From NCBI RefSeq assembly GCF_030384665.1, contig NC_083680.1, positions 281,001-345,000 of the forward strand: a stretch of DNA of 64,000 nucleotides, given 5' to 3'. The position numbers and the translations under genes are program-made. The notes beneath the pieces were generated by a model that did not search any database, was not told the origin of the DNA, and saw only the letters and a program-made list of their open reading frames with translations. The DNA is from Lodderomyces elongisporus. Taxonomy: Eukaryota; Ascomycota; Pichiomycetes; Serinales; Debaryomycetaceae. Below are positions 20,041 to 30,619 of the stretch, in pieces (the first letter of the stretch is position 1; each line of letters opens with the position of its first letter).

Positions 20041-21090
20041 GTGCACAAAATAATTTTGTTTGAAAAAAAAAAGAAAGAATAAAGTAGAAATAAGAAAACA
20101 ATTTCAGCATCCAATGTGTCTGTCTCTTGTTATTCTTTCTTTCTTTCTCTCTTTCTTTCTCTCTTTATTTCTTACTATATGCTGTGTTTACCCATAGATC
20201 TACAGATATATAGATATACATACACATAAAAGCATTTCAATTTATACAATCGCATTTAATGCATGATTCGGAAGAAAGCAAATGTAGATGGAAATATTGA
20301 ATTTTTTGCGTTTTCTTTTTTTCTAAGAAGGTGTATTGAGGTTCCTTGTTTCCTCTTGTTATTGTACTTTCTCTCTTCCTCTATTTTTTTTACACATGTA
20401 CGGAGAGTGCGGGGGAGGTGAAGGAGTGGCACGGGTTACAGCGGGTATTATAAGAGATTGGTGAGAGGAGTATAAGGGGAAGGGGAGTGAAAAAGACTTG
20501 ATGGACAAAAAACTGTTCTGGTATGATAGCAAAGTTTACCGTATGCAAATGTCGCTTGTCGCATCTATCACCCAATATTGATCATTTTGATTCTGCCAAA
20601 AGGGAAAGAGAATACAAAAAAAAAGAGAAACAAAAAGCGTTGATATACTAATAACAATTATTGTTCAAAGTCATATATAAAAAGAATCATGTCCCGTAGT
20701 TATCCGCCAGCACCGTTGTTTCCAAAAAAAACATTTTAGCAAAAAGCATTCTGCTTGAAAATAGATTATGATACAGAATTTTTACTAATACTATTAACAT
20801 ATTTTTTTGCTTGCGACATTCCTATAGAAAGCAAGTAGTTTGTCGAATGACACAAAGGTAGAGGCCGGAAGCAGAGACAAGCAAGAACCGAAATAAAAGT
20901 CGAGAATAACGATGATGACGATGAAGCAGTGGAAGCAAAAAAAAAAAAAAAGAGTGAAGAAAAGACGAGCAATTAAAAGAATGGAAAAGAAAAGAAAACA
21001 AGCAAACCTACATTCTATATTCCACGGCTAGTACAATTCATTTAGCGATGGGATATACTTGTGTGTATATGCAATTATATACAACAGTAA

Positions 21091-21150
21091 ACAAATGTAT
21101 ACAAATGTATACAAATGTATACAAATACATACAAGTATATACAGACACAT
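21091..21150. repeat. 10-bp tandem repeat ACAAATGTAT
   Basis: Three perfect copies of ACAAATGTAT (21091, 21101, 21111) are followed by three diverged 10-bp copies (ACAAATACAT, ACAAGTATAT, ACAGACACAT). The period is close to one DNA helical turn. Confidence 0.9.
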
Positions 21151-22714
21151 ACTATATTTAGTTCCTCATGACTTGTAGTACAATATATCACTTCATTCTT
21201 TCCTCCGTTTTTTTTGCAATACACACCTAGACTCAATGTGATAATGGTCTAGACCAAGAGTAATTCAACCTAAGGTTAGCTATCCCCAATCTGGTCCTAG
21301 TTGGAATGTATGGGAAGTCTTTGGTTATTATCGTTATTAAAAAAAAAAAAACTCAAAATTGAGTATAGTTCATGATACTGTCGGCTAGATCGGCTGTAAA
21401 ACTTGCAAAATAAAAAAAAAATTCCTTTAATTCTGAATTTGTGCAGAATGCGGAATTTCAAGTTCGGGCCTCGGAAGAAGAAGAAGAAGAAGACCAAGCA
21501 AATTTTGCTCAGTATAAAAATTCACTAGAAAAAAATAAAAACACATTGCAAATAATAGCTAAGAAAAAAATACATAGATTACACAAAACATAAAAGATTA
21601 CAAAATGCAGAAACCTCTCATATTGGGAATTAACGGGATTGTTTAAATAAACCATCTGATGATTAAATTACTTCATAACCATAGCAGCACTTTTTTCTTA
21701 ACAAAAGATTAGAATGCAACACAAATATAGACATTGCAAAAGCTAATACGAACAAACGAAAGAAAGAATGAAAAAAAAAGGAGCTAGTGAGGCCTCACGT
21801 ATTTAACCAACAGAAATCATGAGTAGTTTTGATTATCAAGACCACGAGTTTGACAGATAATTCCTGGTTCCGGTTCTTGTCCGCATCACTCAATATTTGC
21901 TTGTAATATCCGTGCTTATAACTATCCGTTTGACGTTTTGTGTAATGGAAGGAGGAGAGGAAAGAAGAAAAAAAAAATAAAAATAAAAATAAAAACATAC
22001 AAACAAACAAATTTTTTGTGCCAGATCTCAAAATGTAACGGCTTACTCTGCACAACAAAATAAAGGATTTTGAATAATAACACCTCACAGTAGAGCTACT
22101 TCGGTATTGAGTCGACAAAAATCAGAATTGTGTCTAATTTATGTAACTCGCCGCCTACAAGGGACGAAAAGTGGATGACCTCAAGCATATACGCATTGAA
22201 ACGGAAGAACAATAGGCTCCTCTCACTCTTTTATTTTTTTTTTTTTTGCTCAAATTCATTTTCCATGTCTCTGGCCCCTCCCCCACCCTATCCTATCCTA
22301 TCCCATCCCATCCCACATCAATATGCCCCATAAAAATAACAATGCACCAATATAATGTCCTGGGCTCTTTTCTCTCACTTGCTTGCATATGTTGTAAGTA
22401 AGATTGCTTCTGCAAAAGTCACAGTTTTCTTCCCATTACCTGTTTTGTTCTTTTGCCGGAAAAAAAATTTTGCACGGAATCTTCGGCCCAATTGGAAATA
22501 ATATCTACATGGGCACCAAAGACAGTATTGAATATGATCAACAACAGCAACATTATTCTATACGGCATTCTCATGTACCTAACCATCATTTACTTTAGCG
22601 AGTGCGCGGGGAGAGTAGTAGAGATGAAGTAGAGAAGAAGTTTCATCTGGTATAGTGAATGGTTGTGTAAAGAGGATGGAGAAACATCAACTACATGAAA
22701 TAGGGGAACTTCCC

Positions 22715-22736
22715 ATATATATATATATATATATAC
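22715..22736. repeat. (TA)n tract
   Basis: About 20 bp of alternating T and A in the gene-poor region. Confidence 0.9.
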
Positions 22737-23059
22737 ATACAGACAAGTAGGGACAGACGAAACCATTAGCATAACCTTCTCAGCAAGCGAGTTAAAATCT
22801 TTTTTTTTCTTGTAATTCTTTATAATCGGTTATGAACACTTTGAAGTTGTTTTCTTCCATTACTTTCTGCCTTCTCTTTTGTTTTGTCCATGTTCTTGAA
22901 GAAGTTTGTTATTTATTCTTTCTTTTTAAAAAAAAAAGAAAAGGTAAAGCTGTCTAAATAGGGTAATGTACGAGCTGTAAGATGTTCTAAAGAGCAACAA
23001 CAAGTAGAGAGCGGCACAAGGTAGAAAACTTTTAGTTTGTTTCTTAGTGAAAATTAAAA

Positions 23060-23091
23060 AAAATGACAAAATGACAAAATGACATAGTGAC
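23060..23091. repeat. 8-bp tandem repeat AAAATGAC
   Basis: Three perfect AAAATGAC units and a fourth diverged one (ATAGTGAC) lie end to end. Confidence 0.85.
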
Positions 23092-23470
23092 AAAGCTACT
23101 ATTTTTTATTGTAGTGTGGATATATGTTCCTTTTTGTAAAAGCCAATGTCGTAGAATGTCGTCCGATAAGAAAAGATGTAGTACTAAACTTTGTAGTGTT
23201 GTTGTTAAGAGGAGGAGGAGAATCACTCATTTGCTTGATAATACACAAAACCAGAAAAACAAAAGAAAAGAAATTACTGCCTTTAGTTTTCGCAATCGGT
23301 AGGTCGGCACCATATCCTCATGCAACCTCTTTCTCCCATAATTGTTCCCTCCTCCCCTCAACCATAAACAAAACAAAACAAAAGCAAAGAACTATTACCA
23401 ATTACCTGGGGAGTATATGATGTCTGTAACATCGGCTAATAGGTGTCAGCGTATACATATCTAAAAATAG

Positions 23471-23517
23471 TGGTATACACATATATATACCACCATATAT
23501 ATATATATATATATATA
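23471..23517. repeat. Short inverted repeat followed by (TA)n
   Basis: TGGTATA (23471-23477) and TATACCA (23486-23492) are a perfect 7-bp inverted repeat with an 8-nt loop, followed by alternating TA from 23495 to 23517. Confidence 0.8.
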
Positions 23518-23785
23518 AATAATGAGAAATGTCCTTGTGTCATTCATCCAATACCTTTTGTGTATTAAATACTTGGACTATATTAGTAATACATTTTCCC
23601 ATCTTTCTGTCAAAACTTTTGAAACCATCCATCATCTCTTTCGAACTCAACTCATCTGGTACACATTACATAAGTTAAATAACAAGTTGTCCAAACCCCA
23701 TCAACTAATTAAAACAAAAGAAAAAATTGAAATAGAATAAAGAAGAAAGGTTTTGGATACAGACATCTAGAAAAACCCTAACACA

Positions 23786-23806
23786 ATATATATATATATA
23801 TATATT
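23786..23806. repeat. (TA)n tract before the small membrane protein gene
   Basis: Alternating TA of about 20 bp ends roughly 40 bp before the ATG at 23845; it could serve as a TATA region or lie in the leader. Confidence 0.8.
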
Positions 23807-23844
23807 CATCACTTAATTCATCCATATACTAGCACACACTCATA

Positions 23845-24378
23845 ATGTCTTCAGCAGCAGCCATTCTTCAAAACTCAGCAAACAACACCCCAACAGAACA
23901 AATTCTTCTCAAACTACATCGCAAACAATCTCAATCGTCCATTTTGTCTTACCCATACAGATTTATAAACACATACTACTATTTCACCCCATCCACAGTG
24001 TTGAGCAAAGGCGAGGAAATTGTTTTTCACACAATTGCTGCAGCACTCTTTCTATTCACCGCATACTGGGTGGTCTACAGATTGCCATTGACCATCTTGT
24101 TATCCAGTGAATCCATCTACTACTATCTCACAGGAAACACAGACTACAACAGTCTCCAATTGAACAAATTCAAGGTTTTGGCTATGGGTATATGGCAAAA
24201 AATCTTGGGAGCAAGCGCCCACACAAACACCACAGCCAAAGGTGGTGCACAAGTGATGGACTGGGAAGACGCTAAGCAAAGCTGGAGAAGTGGCAACTTT
24301 GCCCACCCAGCAGCAGGCATGTTGATGGGTCGTGGTGCAAGTGGTCGCGTCTACGACATGTCCAACAAATTGTCATAA
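23845..24378 (+). CDS. Small membrane protein, possible serine palmitoyltransferase small subunit (Tsc3/ssSPT-like)
   Basis: A 177-residue protein with one strong hydrophobic segment at about 60-80. The block NTYYYFTPSTVLSKGEEIVF followed by HTIAAALFLFTAYWVVYRLP (about 42-81) has the pattern of small activating subunits of serine palmitoyltransferase: aromatic start, a Leu, then E-x-x-V-F-[N/H]-[S/T] leading into one membrane helix that ends at a Pro. Those proteins bind the Lcb1/Lcb2 dimer in the ER and raise the rate of the first step of sphingolipid synthesis. Here the segment sits inside a longer protein with an extra N-terminal 40 residues and a Gly-rich C-terminal tail of about 80 residues (AGMLMGRGASGRVYDMSNKLS). 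Codon usage and the unbroken ATG frame support a real gene. The functional assignment is by eye and tentative. Confidence 0.55.
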   Translation: MSSAAAILQNSANNTPTEQILLKLHRKQSQSSILSYPYRFINTYYYFTPSTVLSKGEEIVFHTIAAALFLFTAYWVVYRLPLTILLSSESIYYYLTGNTDYNSLQLNKFKVLAMGIWQKILGASAHTNTTAKGGAQVMDWEDAKQSWRSGNFAHPAAGMLMGRGASGRVYDMSNKLS

Positions 24379-25370
24379 TTATGGTAAACACTAATACTTA
24401 TAATAATAAGGGATGGATGAAGAGGGGGGAAGGAAGGGTAGGAGAGAGAAAAATAAATAGAGATAAAGGTGCTTATTTGCATAATTTATCAAGGAGAAGG
24501 TTTGCCGATTCTCATATTTATGCTTTTAACTTTACTCACATATACTAACACCTTTATTATTTTTTTGTTTTACCACTGTTTTCTTTTTCTGATGACCTTC
24601 CTTCTGCAAAGCTTCATTCGTATCCACTCGTCATTACCCCAAAAACAGGAAAATATCAAAACATATTTGGTTATCGACACACATCTTGTGTCTATTTTAT
24701 TTATAGCAAATTTTTCCTTAAGGGGGTTGGCTTTTCTACAATCGTCGTTATTTTTTTTTTTTAATTTTTTAATTTTTTAAAATTTTTTCTATTTTCTTTT
24801 CAGTTCATATTAATTATACAAGTTTAATATATACCATTCGTGCTTATTATAACATACTATCACTCTCACTTTTGTAGAACAAAGACAATATTCTGCCAGT
24901 ATTTAATCAACAAAATTATTAAGCAGCTTGTAAAATATATAAGTGCATTCCGTTATCTACGAAATATCTGCAAAATATACTTTTATATATATCATTCTTG
25001 AACTTTTTATTTTTATTTTTAATTTTTAATTTTTTTTTGGTGTTAACTTAGCTATTATCAGTTACATCTGGTAGCTGAGTATTTATCTTTTTTATAGCCA
25101 TGGTGCGGCGCTTCTTTCTTTTTTTAAAAAAAAACTTGAGCCCGATTCACTGCGACTAAATACCTCCTACATTTTATCTGAACTACTATGAACCCCAGGA
25201 TAAAAACTCCTCTTGAAAAAAAAGAAAGAAAATAGAAGTGGTAGCCACGTATTTGAGATTTGTAAAATTACACAACATTTAAAAAGTACTTAATTGGTGA
25301 TATTTACCACACTTTTGGGTTTTCAAACACTAACAAATAAACCATAATTCAATCAGCTTCAGAACTTACA
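24379..25370. other. Intergenic region, PBN1 upstream
   Basis: A 992 bp AT-rich stretch with long T runs near 24750-24790 and 25005-25040. A TTG-initiated hydrophobic frame at 24469-24780 is not accepted. No gene or RNA recognised. Confidence 0.6.
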
Positions 25371-26966
25371 ATGCTAAGACAAAGATCTACAGTTTACTAT
25401 ACACAACAACCAAAGAGCTCTTTCTCTTCTTTGTCTGCCTCGTCTGCCTCTCTTTCGGCTGCCAACTTGATTGAGTTTCTCAACTCTACTGATTTGGAAC
25501 TTAAATTGCCACTGGATAAGGAAGGAAATGAAAAAATATTTATCGAAGATAAATTTACCATTTCACTCGCTCAACCAATTGAATATATTCTGCAATTGCG
25601 GATTCAATCCAAGAATGTTGACCAGGATGAAGATGACTCCAGTATTGATTTATTCCCATTTGACTATTCCTCTGGTTTGAATGTTTATGTCACACCAAAG
25701 ACTGCAATTTCCAAAACTGATTTGAAATTAAAGGAAAAAATTTTAAAAGAAATAAACCTGATCTTGGCAGATTTGATTGGAACAGAAATAGACGAAAAAA
25801 ATTGGAACGATTCTTTAAATACATTGCATTATTATGATTTACAACCTGGTAAATTGAATACATCTTCAACATATTTGAATACTCTTCCAAATAAAGAGCT
25901 TGACTCAACCGCCACATTTGACTTGATATATAATGATTTTCTCGCACCAAAACAAATGATTTTACGCCAACTACATACTAAAGTTGAAAAAGTTAGTTAC
26001 ACCACGACTGATAATGTTTATAAGGAAATAGGATTATTTGCAAAAGACCCAAGCTTTACACTAAGCAACGACGATATAGCATTGAGCGGAATGAGAGTGA
26101 TATTTGATGGAAGGCCAGTTGAAACGAATGGAGATAATAGGCACAAGACATTGTTTCACGTTAAGCCAAGACATCGATATTTGACAAGTAAAGTCAAGAC
26201 CCAGGTAAAAATTCCCTCTGGATTGCACCCATTATTGAAAAGTACTCTTGTTTTGGATGAAACCAATAAAGATGAATTGCCACTTCAAGACGAGGATGTC
26301 AAAGAGTGCCGATTATATTATCATCTCAATTTGAACAAGTCGTTAATCTTTGATAAGTACCAGGATATCCCACAAGACTCACAATTGCATGTTTATAACG
26401 GTGTCAAAAATCTAGAATTACCAGAGTATAAGGTTGATGGATGGGGTAATGAACTCTTGTTTGAATGGAACAACACTCTAGGCGGATCTGCAACAAATCA
26501 AAATAGTGATAAAGATTCAACAACTCCACTTTATGCCCCGGAATCAACTGAGTTTGAATTGAAGCTTCATTCGAGGTATCAAAAACCAGGAAATAATGAG
26601 CAACCTTACACACAAATATTCAATGCACATCCCCATGTATTTTATGCTTGTATTGTTAAAGATGCTCATTTATTGGAGAAACTGCCATTCGACACCAAGA
26701 AATTAAGCAGAGTGGGTGGGGGCTATGAAGCTTACTTTACCAACGATACTGTTTTCTACCATTTGTCACCAGATGTAAGCAAACTGGATCTTTTGACTGT
26801 GGATATTCCACATGGTGTGACCACATTTGACCGTGTTCATTCTATAACTCTTGTTACATTGCTATTGGGAGTTTTGATTATTGTCTCTGGAATCTACAAA
26901 AAACTTGTATCATCAACTAAAGACGCCACAAGAAATAAAGCAACTACAAAGTCCAAAAAAGAGTAA
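25371..26966 (+). CDS. PBN1: Pbn1, subunit of GPI mannosyltransferase I (PIG-X family)
   Basis: A 531-residue ER membrane protein. Pbn1 works with Gpi14 to add the first mannose to the GPI anchor precursor and is needed for ER processing of Prb1. The C-terminal half has the PIG-X/Pbn1 pattern: CRLYYHLNLNKSLIFDKYQD (about 312-331), LELPEYKVDGWGNELLFEW (about 348-366), a segment ELKLHSRYQKPG, then PHVFYACIVKD and one membrane helix at about 490-511 (ITLVTLLLGVLIIVSGIY) before a short Lys-rich cytosolic tail (KSKKE). The N-terminus is Ser-rich and lacks a clear signal peptide. The start is the ATG preceded by an A-rich leader. The gene is convergent with MOG1. Confidence 0.88.
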   Translation: MLRQRSTVYYTQQPKSSFSSLSASSASLSAANLIEFLNSTDLELKLPLDKEGNEKIFIEDKFTISLAQPIEYILQLRIQSKNVDQDEDDSSIDLFPFDYSSGLNVYVTPKTAISKTDLKLKEKILKEINLILADLIGTEIDEKNWNDSLNTLHYYDLQPGKLNTSSTYLNTLPNKELDSTATFDLIYNDFLAPKQMILRQLHTKVEKVSYTTTDNVYKEIGLFAKDPSFTLSNDDIALSGMRVIFDGRPVETNGDNRHKTLFHVKPRHRYLTSKVKTQVKIPSGLHPLLKSTLVLDETNKDELPLQDEDVKECRLYYHLNLNKSLIFDKYQDIPQDSQLHVYNGVKNLELPEYKVDGWGNELLFEWNNTLGGSATNQNSDKDSTTPLYAPESTEFELKLHSRYQKPGNNEQPYTQIFNAHPHVFYACIVKDAHLLEKLPFDTKKLSRVGGGYEAYFTNDTVFYHLSPDVSKLDLLTVDIPHGVTTFDRVHSITLVTLLLGVLIIVSGIYKKLVSSTKDATRNKATTKSKKE

Positions 26967-27029
26967 ATTTAGACAAAATGTAAAAGGAACCGAAAAAAAA
27001 AAAGAAAAAACTTAAATCAAATGAAAGAA

Positions 27030-27059
27030 ATGGAAATGGAAATGGAAATGGAAATGGAA
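27030..27059. repeat. (ATGGAA)5 hexamer repeat
   Basis: Five ATGGAA units in the 219 bp convergent space between PBN1 and MOG1. Confidence 0.9.
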
Positions 27060-27185
27060 AAAGGGAGGAAACACACATCAACATCCATTCATAAATAAAT
27101 GCGTATTTATATATTAATAAATCTATAGAATCATGTATATATGCATAAAATAAAATAAAATACTGATATGTGTATAACAAAACAT

Positions 27186-27833
27186 TTATCCAAAGAGATT
27201 CCAGTCCCTCACTTTGAATCCAGTGCAAACATTTTTAAAAAATGCATATTTCTCATTCACAACATCATTAACCTCTTTTTCCTTACTGTGGTTGCCGTTT
27301 CCGCATTCATGATTACTCGCCTGTATGTTTAATTTATCACTGACACCTTCTTTACTTTTGAACGGTACATTGAATTGTACTATTACATCAGTCTCGACCT
27401 TCACCAACCTTATCAAACATATAAACATCACAATCTTTTCAGCTTGACCCGTTTCTTCTTTCCTTTTGTATTCCGGTGTAAACACTACATAACTAAAATA
27501 TCGCGTTACACCATCAACTTGAATCTCCTCCAATGGTTGGTTATGCACATGGGCAGGAACAATGTCTTGCATGTGTTCAGCTATTGCCTGTGCGTACTCG
27601 ATCGAGTTTACTTGCTCTAATAAATCAATTATAAGTGATTGGTCATAGCATGATTGTGATTCAGGCGATGATGTGTTATCTGGAATTTGGTTGATAAATA
27701 CTTCTTGCGTGTCTGGAACCTGACGGATCTGGGATACGTCTATAAATGTTTGAGGAAGCTTTGGAATTGTAATAGCACCACCATATAGAGGTGTTGTTGC
27801 AGTTGTTGATGAGACTGATGATAACGATGACAT
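27186..27833 (-). CDS. MOG1: Mog1, Ran GTPase-binding nuclear import factor
   Basis: A 215-residue protein. Mog1 binds Gsp1 (Ran) in the nucleus and helps nucleotide exchange during protein import. The family signature is clear near the start: LYGGAITIPKLPQTFIDVSQ and IRQVPDTQEVFINQ (about 16-50). The rest keeps the family's alternating hydrophobic pattern: DQSLIIDLLEQVN, then VDGVTRYFSYVVF and EKIVMFICLIRLVKVETDVIVQFNVPF, the edge strands of the fold. An insertion between the last strand and the final helix (about 168-200) is hydrophilic and makes the protein slightly longer than its relatives. The ATG lies just before the Ser/Thr-rich leader. Confidence 0.93.
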   Translation of the reverse strand: MSSLSSVSSTTATTPLYGGAITIPKLPQTFIDVSQIRQVPDTQEVFINQIPDNTSSPESQSCYDQSLIIDLLEQVNSIEYAQAIAEHMQDIVPAHVHNQPLEEIQVDGVTRYFSYVVFTPEYKRKEETGQAEKIVMFICLIRLVKVETDVIVQFNVPFKSKEGVSDKLNIQASNHECGNGNHSKEKEVNDVVNEKYAFFKNVCTGFKVRDWNLFG

Positions 27834-28971
27834 AGTATACTGACAAAAAATTTAAGTCCAAGTTTAATAGCAAAAAATGAAAATATGTAAAGATTGTACT
27901 TTTCGAATGTACTTTGTAGTTGCTGTTGAGATATTTATGGAGGTTGATACGAATCTGATGGAAGCTGCAGCAATGCTTTCTACAAAGAGGTTTGGTCATT
28001 TGGTAGCATTTCAATATAAAATGCATTCTTTTTTTTATTTATTTTTTTTTTATGTTTTTTTTTTTTGGTGAGGAAAAAGGGGAATGCCGTTTGCAAGAAC
28101 CTGGCTCAAACATTATAAGCCATCGCTATTTAATCGAGGACAAGAGAACTGATCCCTCGTGAGTTTATGAAGAACCAAACAGGAAAAGGACAAAGAAGAG
28201 AAGTAAATACAAAAGAAAAAGAGGATAAAAAGAAGGGGAAAATAATTATTGCTATGACTACTTAACCTTGTATCTACTTTATAAGCGAATTTTTTTCAGT
28301 TCCCTTCCAGTATTATTATACAAGTTTCAAAAAAGGACTTACAAAATATTATATCTGTCAATAAATGATGTAATGGTATACCACTATTCTCTTTGACACA
28401 GAATAAAACAAGAAAAAAAAAGACTCAAAACGACCAGGGAAGAAATAGAATGATGATGATGATGAAGAAGAAGAAGAAGAAGAAGGACGAACTCTTGAAT
28501 CCTTCACTTCTATAAAAAAAGAAAGTAAAAAACAAAAAATAAAAAAGTATTAATCTGAAAGCCTTAATTATTGTTTTCAAAAACGTCCCTGTTTTCACAC
28601 TCTTGATTTTTTATTTTTATTTTTTTTGTTTTGTTTTATCTTTAGATCAGCACTAACAAAATACGTCAAATAATTATTATTAAAAAGAAGAAGAAAAAAA
28701 AAACACAATTATAGTACACCAGATTTGAAGCAAATACACTTGTACTTAAAACATTAACATAATCATCATACCACCACCAGTTTGATTACTGTATCTGCTA
28801 CTGCTGTCGACGTTATCCTTTTCTATTTGCTACCCCCTCCCACCTACTCCCGCCCACGTTCTTCCCCTACAAAACTCAATCCCAAGTTGACCTAGACACT
28901 GCTAATCACTTTACCCTTTGTTTTTTTTTTATCTATCTTCTTCTTTTTTTTTGTTGTATATTTTCAAAAAC
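27834..28971. promoter_or_regulatory. MOG1/HOC1-like divergent intergenic region
   Basis: A 1.1 kb region upstream of both genes, with T runs at 28030-28066, a (GAT)n-(GAA)n tract at 28451-28485, and a pyrimidine-rich segment (28820-28980) leading into the mannosyltransferase start. Confidence 0.65.
28451..28485. repeat. (GAT)n/(GAA)n trinucleotide tract
   Basis: Four to five GAT units run straight into about six GAA units. Confidence 0.9.
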
Positions 28972-30201
28972 ATGACCAAGTACAGAGCACAGAAGAATGG
29001 TACTTGGCGAAAGTTCTTGATATCATTTTCAGTTTTATCCATCATTTTAATAACCCTAGCACTTTTAAACTATTCCTCAGCAAACGGTGCTAAAGATATA
29101 CACGATGTCATCAAGAGCTTACCAAATGACAAGATCCTAGGTCTATCGAATTTCCTCTCGTCTGAAAATAGCAAGAATCAGGACGAGTTACTCAAACAGA
29201 TTGAAAAGATGAACAGCAAACATTTTAGCGAGCAAGAACAAAGACTTTTGAAACTCGAGGAGCAAAACAGACTCATCTTGCAGGAGTTGAAAGTTTTGAA
29301 AAGACCACCTCTGGATTCGACAATGAGAGAAAAACTCGCTTATTTATATTCCTACGATCCGGAAGCCAGGTTCCCAGCATATATCTGGCAAACATGGAAA
29401 CACGGCTTAAATGATGATAGATTTGATGAAAAGTACAGACAAGGAGAATCGCAATGGGCATACAAGAACCCAGGATTCGTTCATGAATTGTTTAATGACG
29501 ACACGGCTCATACAATGGTGAAATACCTTTATAATCAAATCCCCGAGATTATCGAAACGTATGAGATGCTTCCCGAAATCATTCTTCGTATGGATTTCTT
29601 TAAATACTTGGTGCTCTACGCTAAAGGTGGAGTATATGCAGATATTGATACATACCCATTGCAGCCAGTACCCAATTGGACACCGGAAAATGTCAGTCCA
29701 TTGGATATTGGTATGATTGTTGCCGTTGATGCCGACTCATCCTCAGATAAATGGAGACAAGAATCTGTGAGAAGATTGCAATTTGGCCAATTTGTCATCC
29801 AGGCCAAACCGGGTCATCCTGTATTGCGAGAAGTAATTGCCGAGATCGTTGAGACCACAAGACTTAAACATTTGGAAAGCATGTCCTCAACAGGAAACTC
29901 GAATTTGAAATTGACCGGTAACGCTCAACAGAAATTGATGAAGATTAGTCAATGGACAGGCTCTGCAATCTGGACAGAGGTGATATTCAAGTACTTTAAT
30001 GATTACATCTTATCCTCGGTGTTTCAAAAAGTTACGTGGAAGGATTTCCATGAATTAAGTACACCTAAATTGGTTAGTGATATCTTGGTATTGCCAAAAA
30101 GTTCCTTTGCTAGTGATGTGGATGTTGCAAATGACGGAAAGATTACTGATCCATTGGCATTTGTCAAGCATTATGCTGCAAAGATCTGGAAAGGTGACTA
30201 A
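28972..30201 (+). CDS. HOC1: Golgi alpha-1,6-mannosyltransferase, Och1/Hoc1 type (GT32)
   Basis: A 409-residue type II Golgi protein. The frame is open further upstream but the first ATG is at 28972, directly before the basic N-terminus and a signal anchor at about 14-34 (FLISFSVLSIILITLALL). A predicted coiled-coil stem follows at about 64-103 (LLKQIEKMNSKHF...EEQNRLILQELK). The GT32 domain begins at FPAYIWQTWKHG and contains the nucleotide-sugar D-x-D in GGVYADIDTYPL (Asp224 and Asp226). Family members add mannose to N-glycan outer chains; Hoc1 is part of the M-Pol II complex. The stem and the block YKNPGFVHELFNDDTAHTMV favour Hoc1 over Och1, but the two are close paralogs, so the symbol is a best guess. 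Confidence 0.85.
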   Translation: MTKYRAQKNGTWRKFLISFSVLSIILITLALLNYSSANGAKDIHDVIKSLPNDKILGLSNFLSSENSKNQDELLKQIEKMNSKHFSEQEQRLLKLEEQNRLILQELKVLKRPPLDSTMREKLAYLYSYDPEARFPAYIWQTWKHGLNDDRFDEKYRQGESQWAYKNPGFVHELFNDDTAHTMVKYLYNQIPEIIETYEMLPEIILRMDFFKYLVLYAKGGVYADIDTYPLQPVPNWTPENVSPLDIGMIVAVDADSSSDKWRQESVRRLQFGQFVIQAKPGHPVLREVIAEIVETTRLKHLESMSSTGNSNLKLTGNAQQKLMKISQWTGSAIWTEVIFKYFNDYILSSVFQKVTWKDFHELSTPKLVSDILVLPKSSFASDVDVANDGKITDPLAFVKHYAAKIWKGD

Positions 30202-30619
30202 GGTAGATTAAAGTAGAAAAACGAAAAAAATATTTTTATTAGAGTTCAAATAGATAGAGAATTAGATTATAGCAAGCTTTTTGTAATCCGTTGTGATTCT
30301 GCTCTTTTTTTTTTTCTTTTTTTTCTTTCTTCTTTTTGTCAATTGATTATGCAATTCGAGATTATTCAGAATTAATAAAGAGGAAAAGGAGCGAGCGAGG
30401 AATGGAAAAGAGAAAATAAATTAAACATGAATACTTTTGACAGAAAAAGAATAGAAAATGTTCCGAAAATGAGTAAGAACTACAAGCCAATCTTTTGGTA
30501 GACGTGTTTCGTCAGATCTATCGGTTGTCTATTTCTTTAGTTGTTTATTTTTGTTTGTTTGTTTGTTTGTTTATTTGTTTCGTCAATGACTTGAATGCAT
30601 GAGTCTGTATCAACATTAA
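30202..30619. other. Convergent intergenic region
   Basis: A 418 bp space between two convergent 3' ends, with a T/C run at 30305-30340 and a (TTTG)n tract at 30551-30580. No gene. Confidence 0.7.
30551..30580. repeat. (TTTG)n tetranucleotide repeat
   Basis: About six TTTG units with one variant (TTTA). Confidence 0.85.

Larger units (their letters stand above)
20041..23844. other. 3.8 kb gene-poor region
   Basis: No ORF here has ATG start, length and composition typical of a gene. It contains pyrimidine (TTTC)n tracts at 20134-20170, a locally G-rich stretch at about 20400-20490, a 10-bp tandem repeat at 21091-21150, (GAA)n at 21476-21494, a 5-bp pyrimidine repeat at about 22273-22317, an 8-bp repeat at 23060-23091, (TA)n tracts near 22715, 23495 and 23786, and a 7-bp inverted repeat at 23471-23492. 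It may hold a long promoter, long untranslated regions or a non-coding RNA; the sequence alone does not decide. Confidence 0.6.

Noticed and set aside
20395..20575. Locally G-rich segment as a structured RNA gene
   Set aside because: No match by eye to tRNA, snRNA, SRP or RNase P RNA cores; covariation analysis would be needed.
24469..24780. 103-codon hydrophobic plus-strand frame
   Set aside because: No ATG start; hydrophobicity comes from T-rich DNA.
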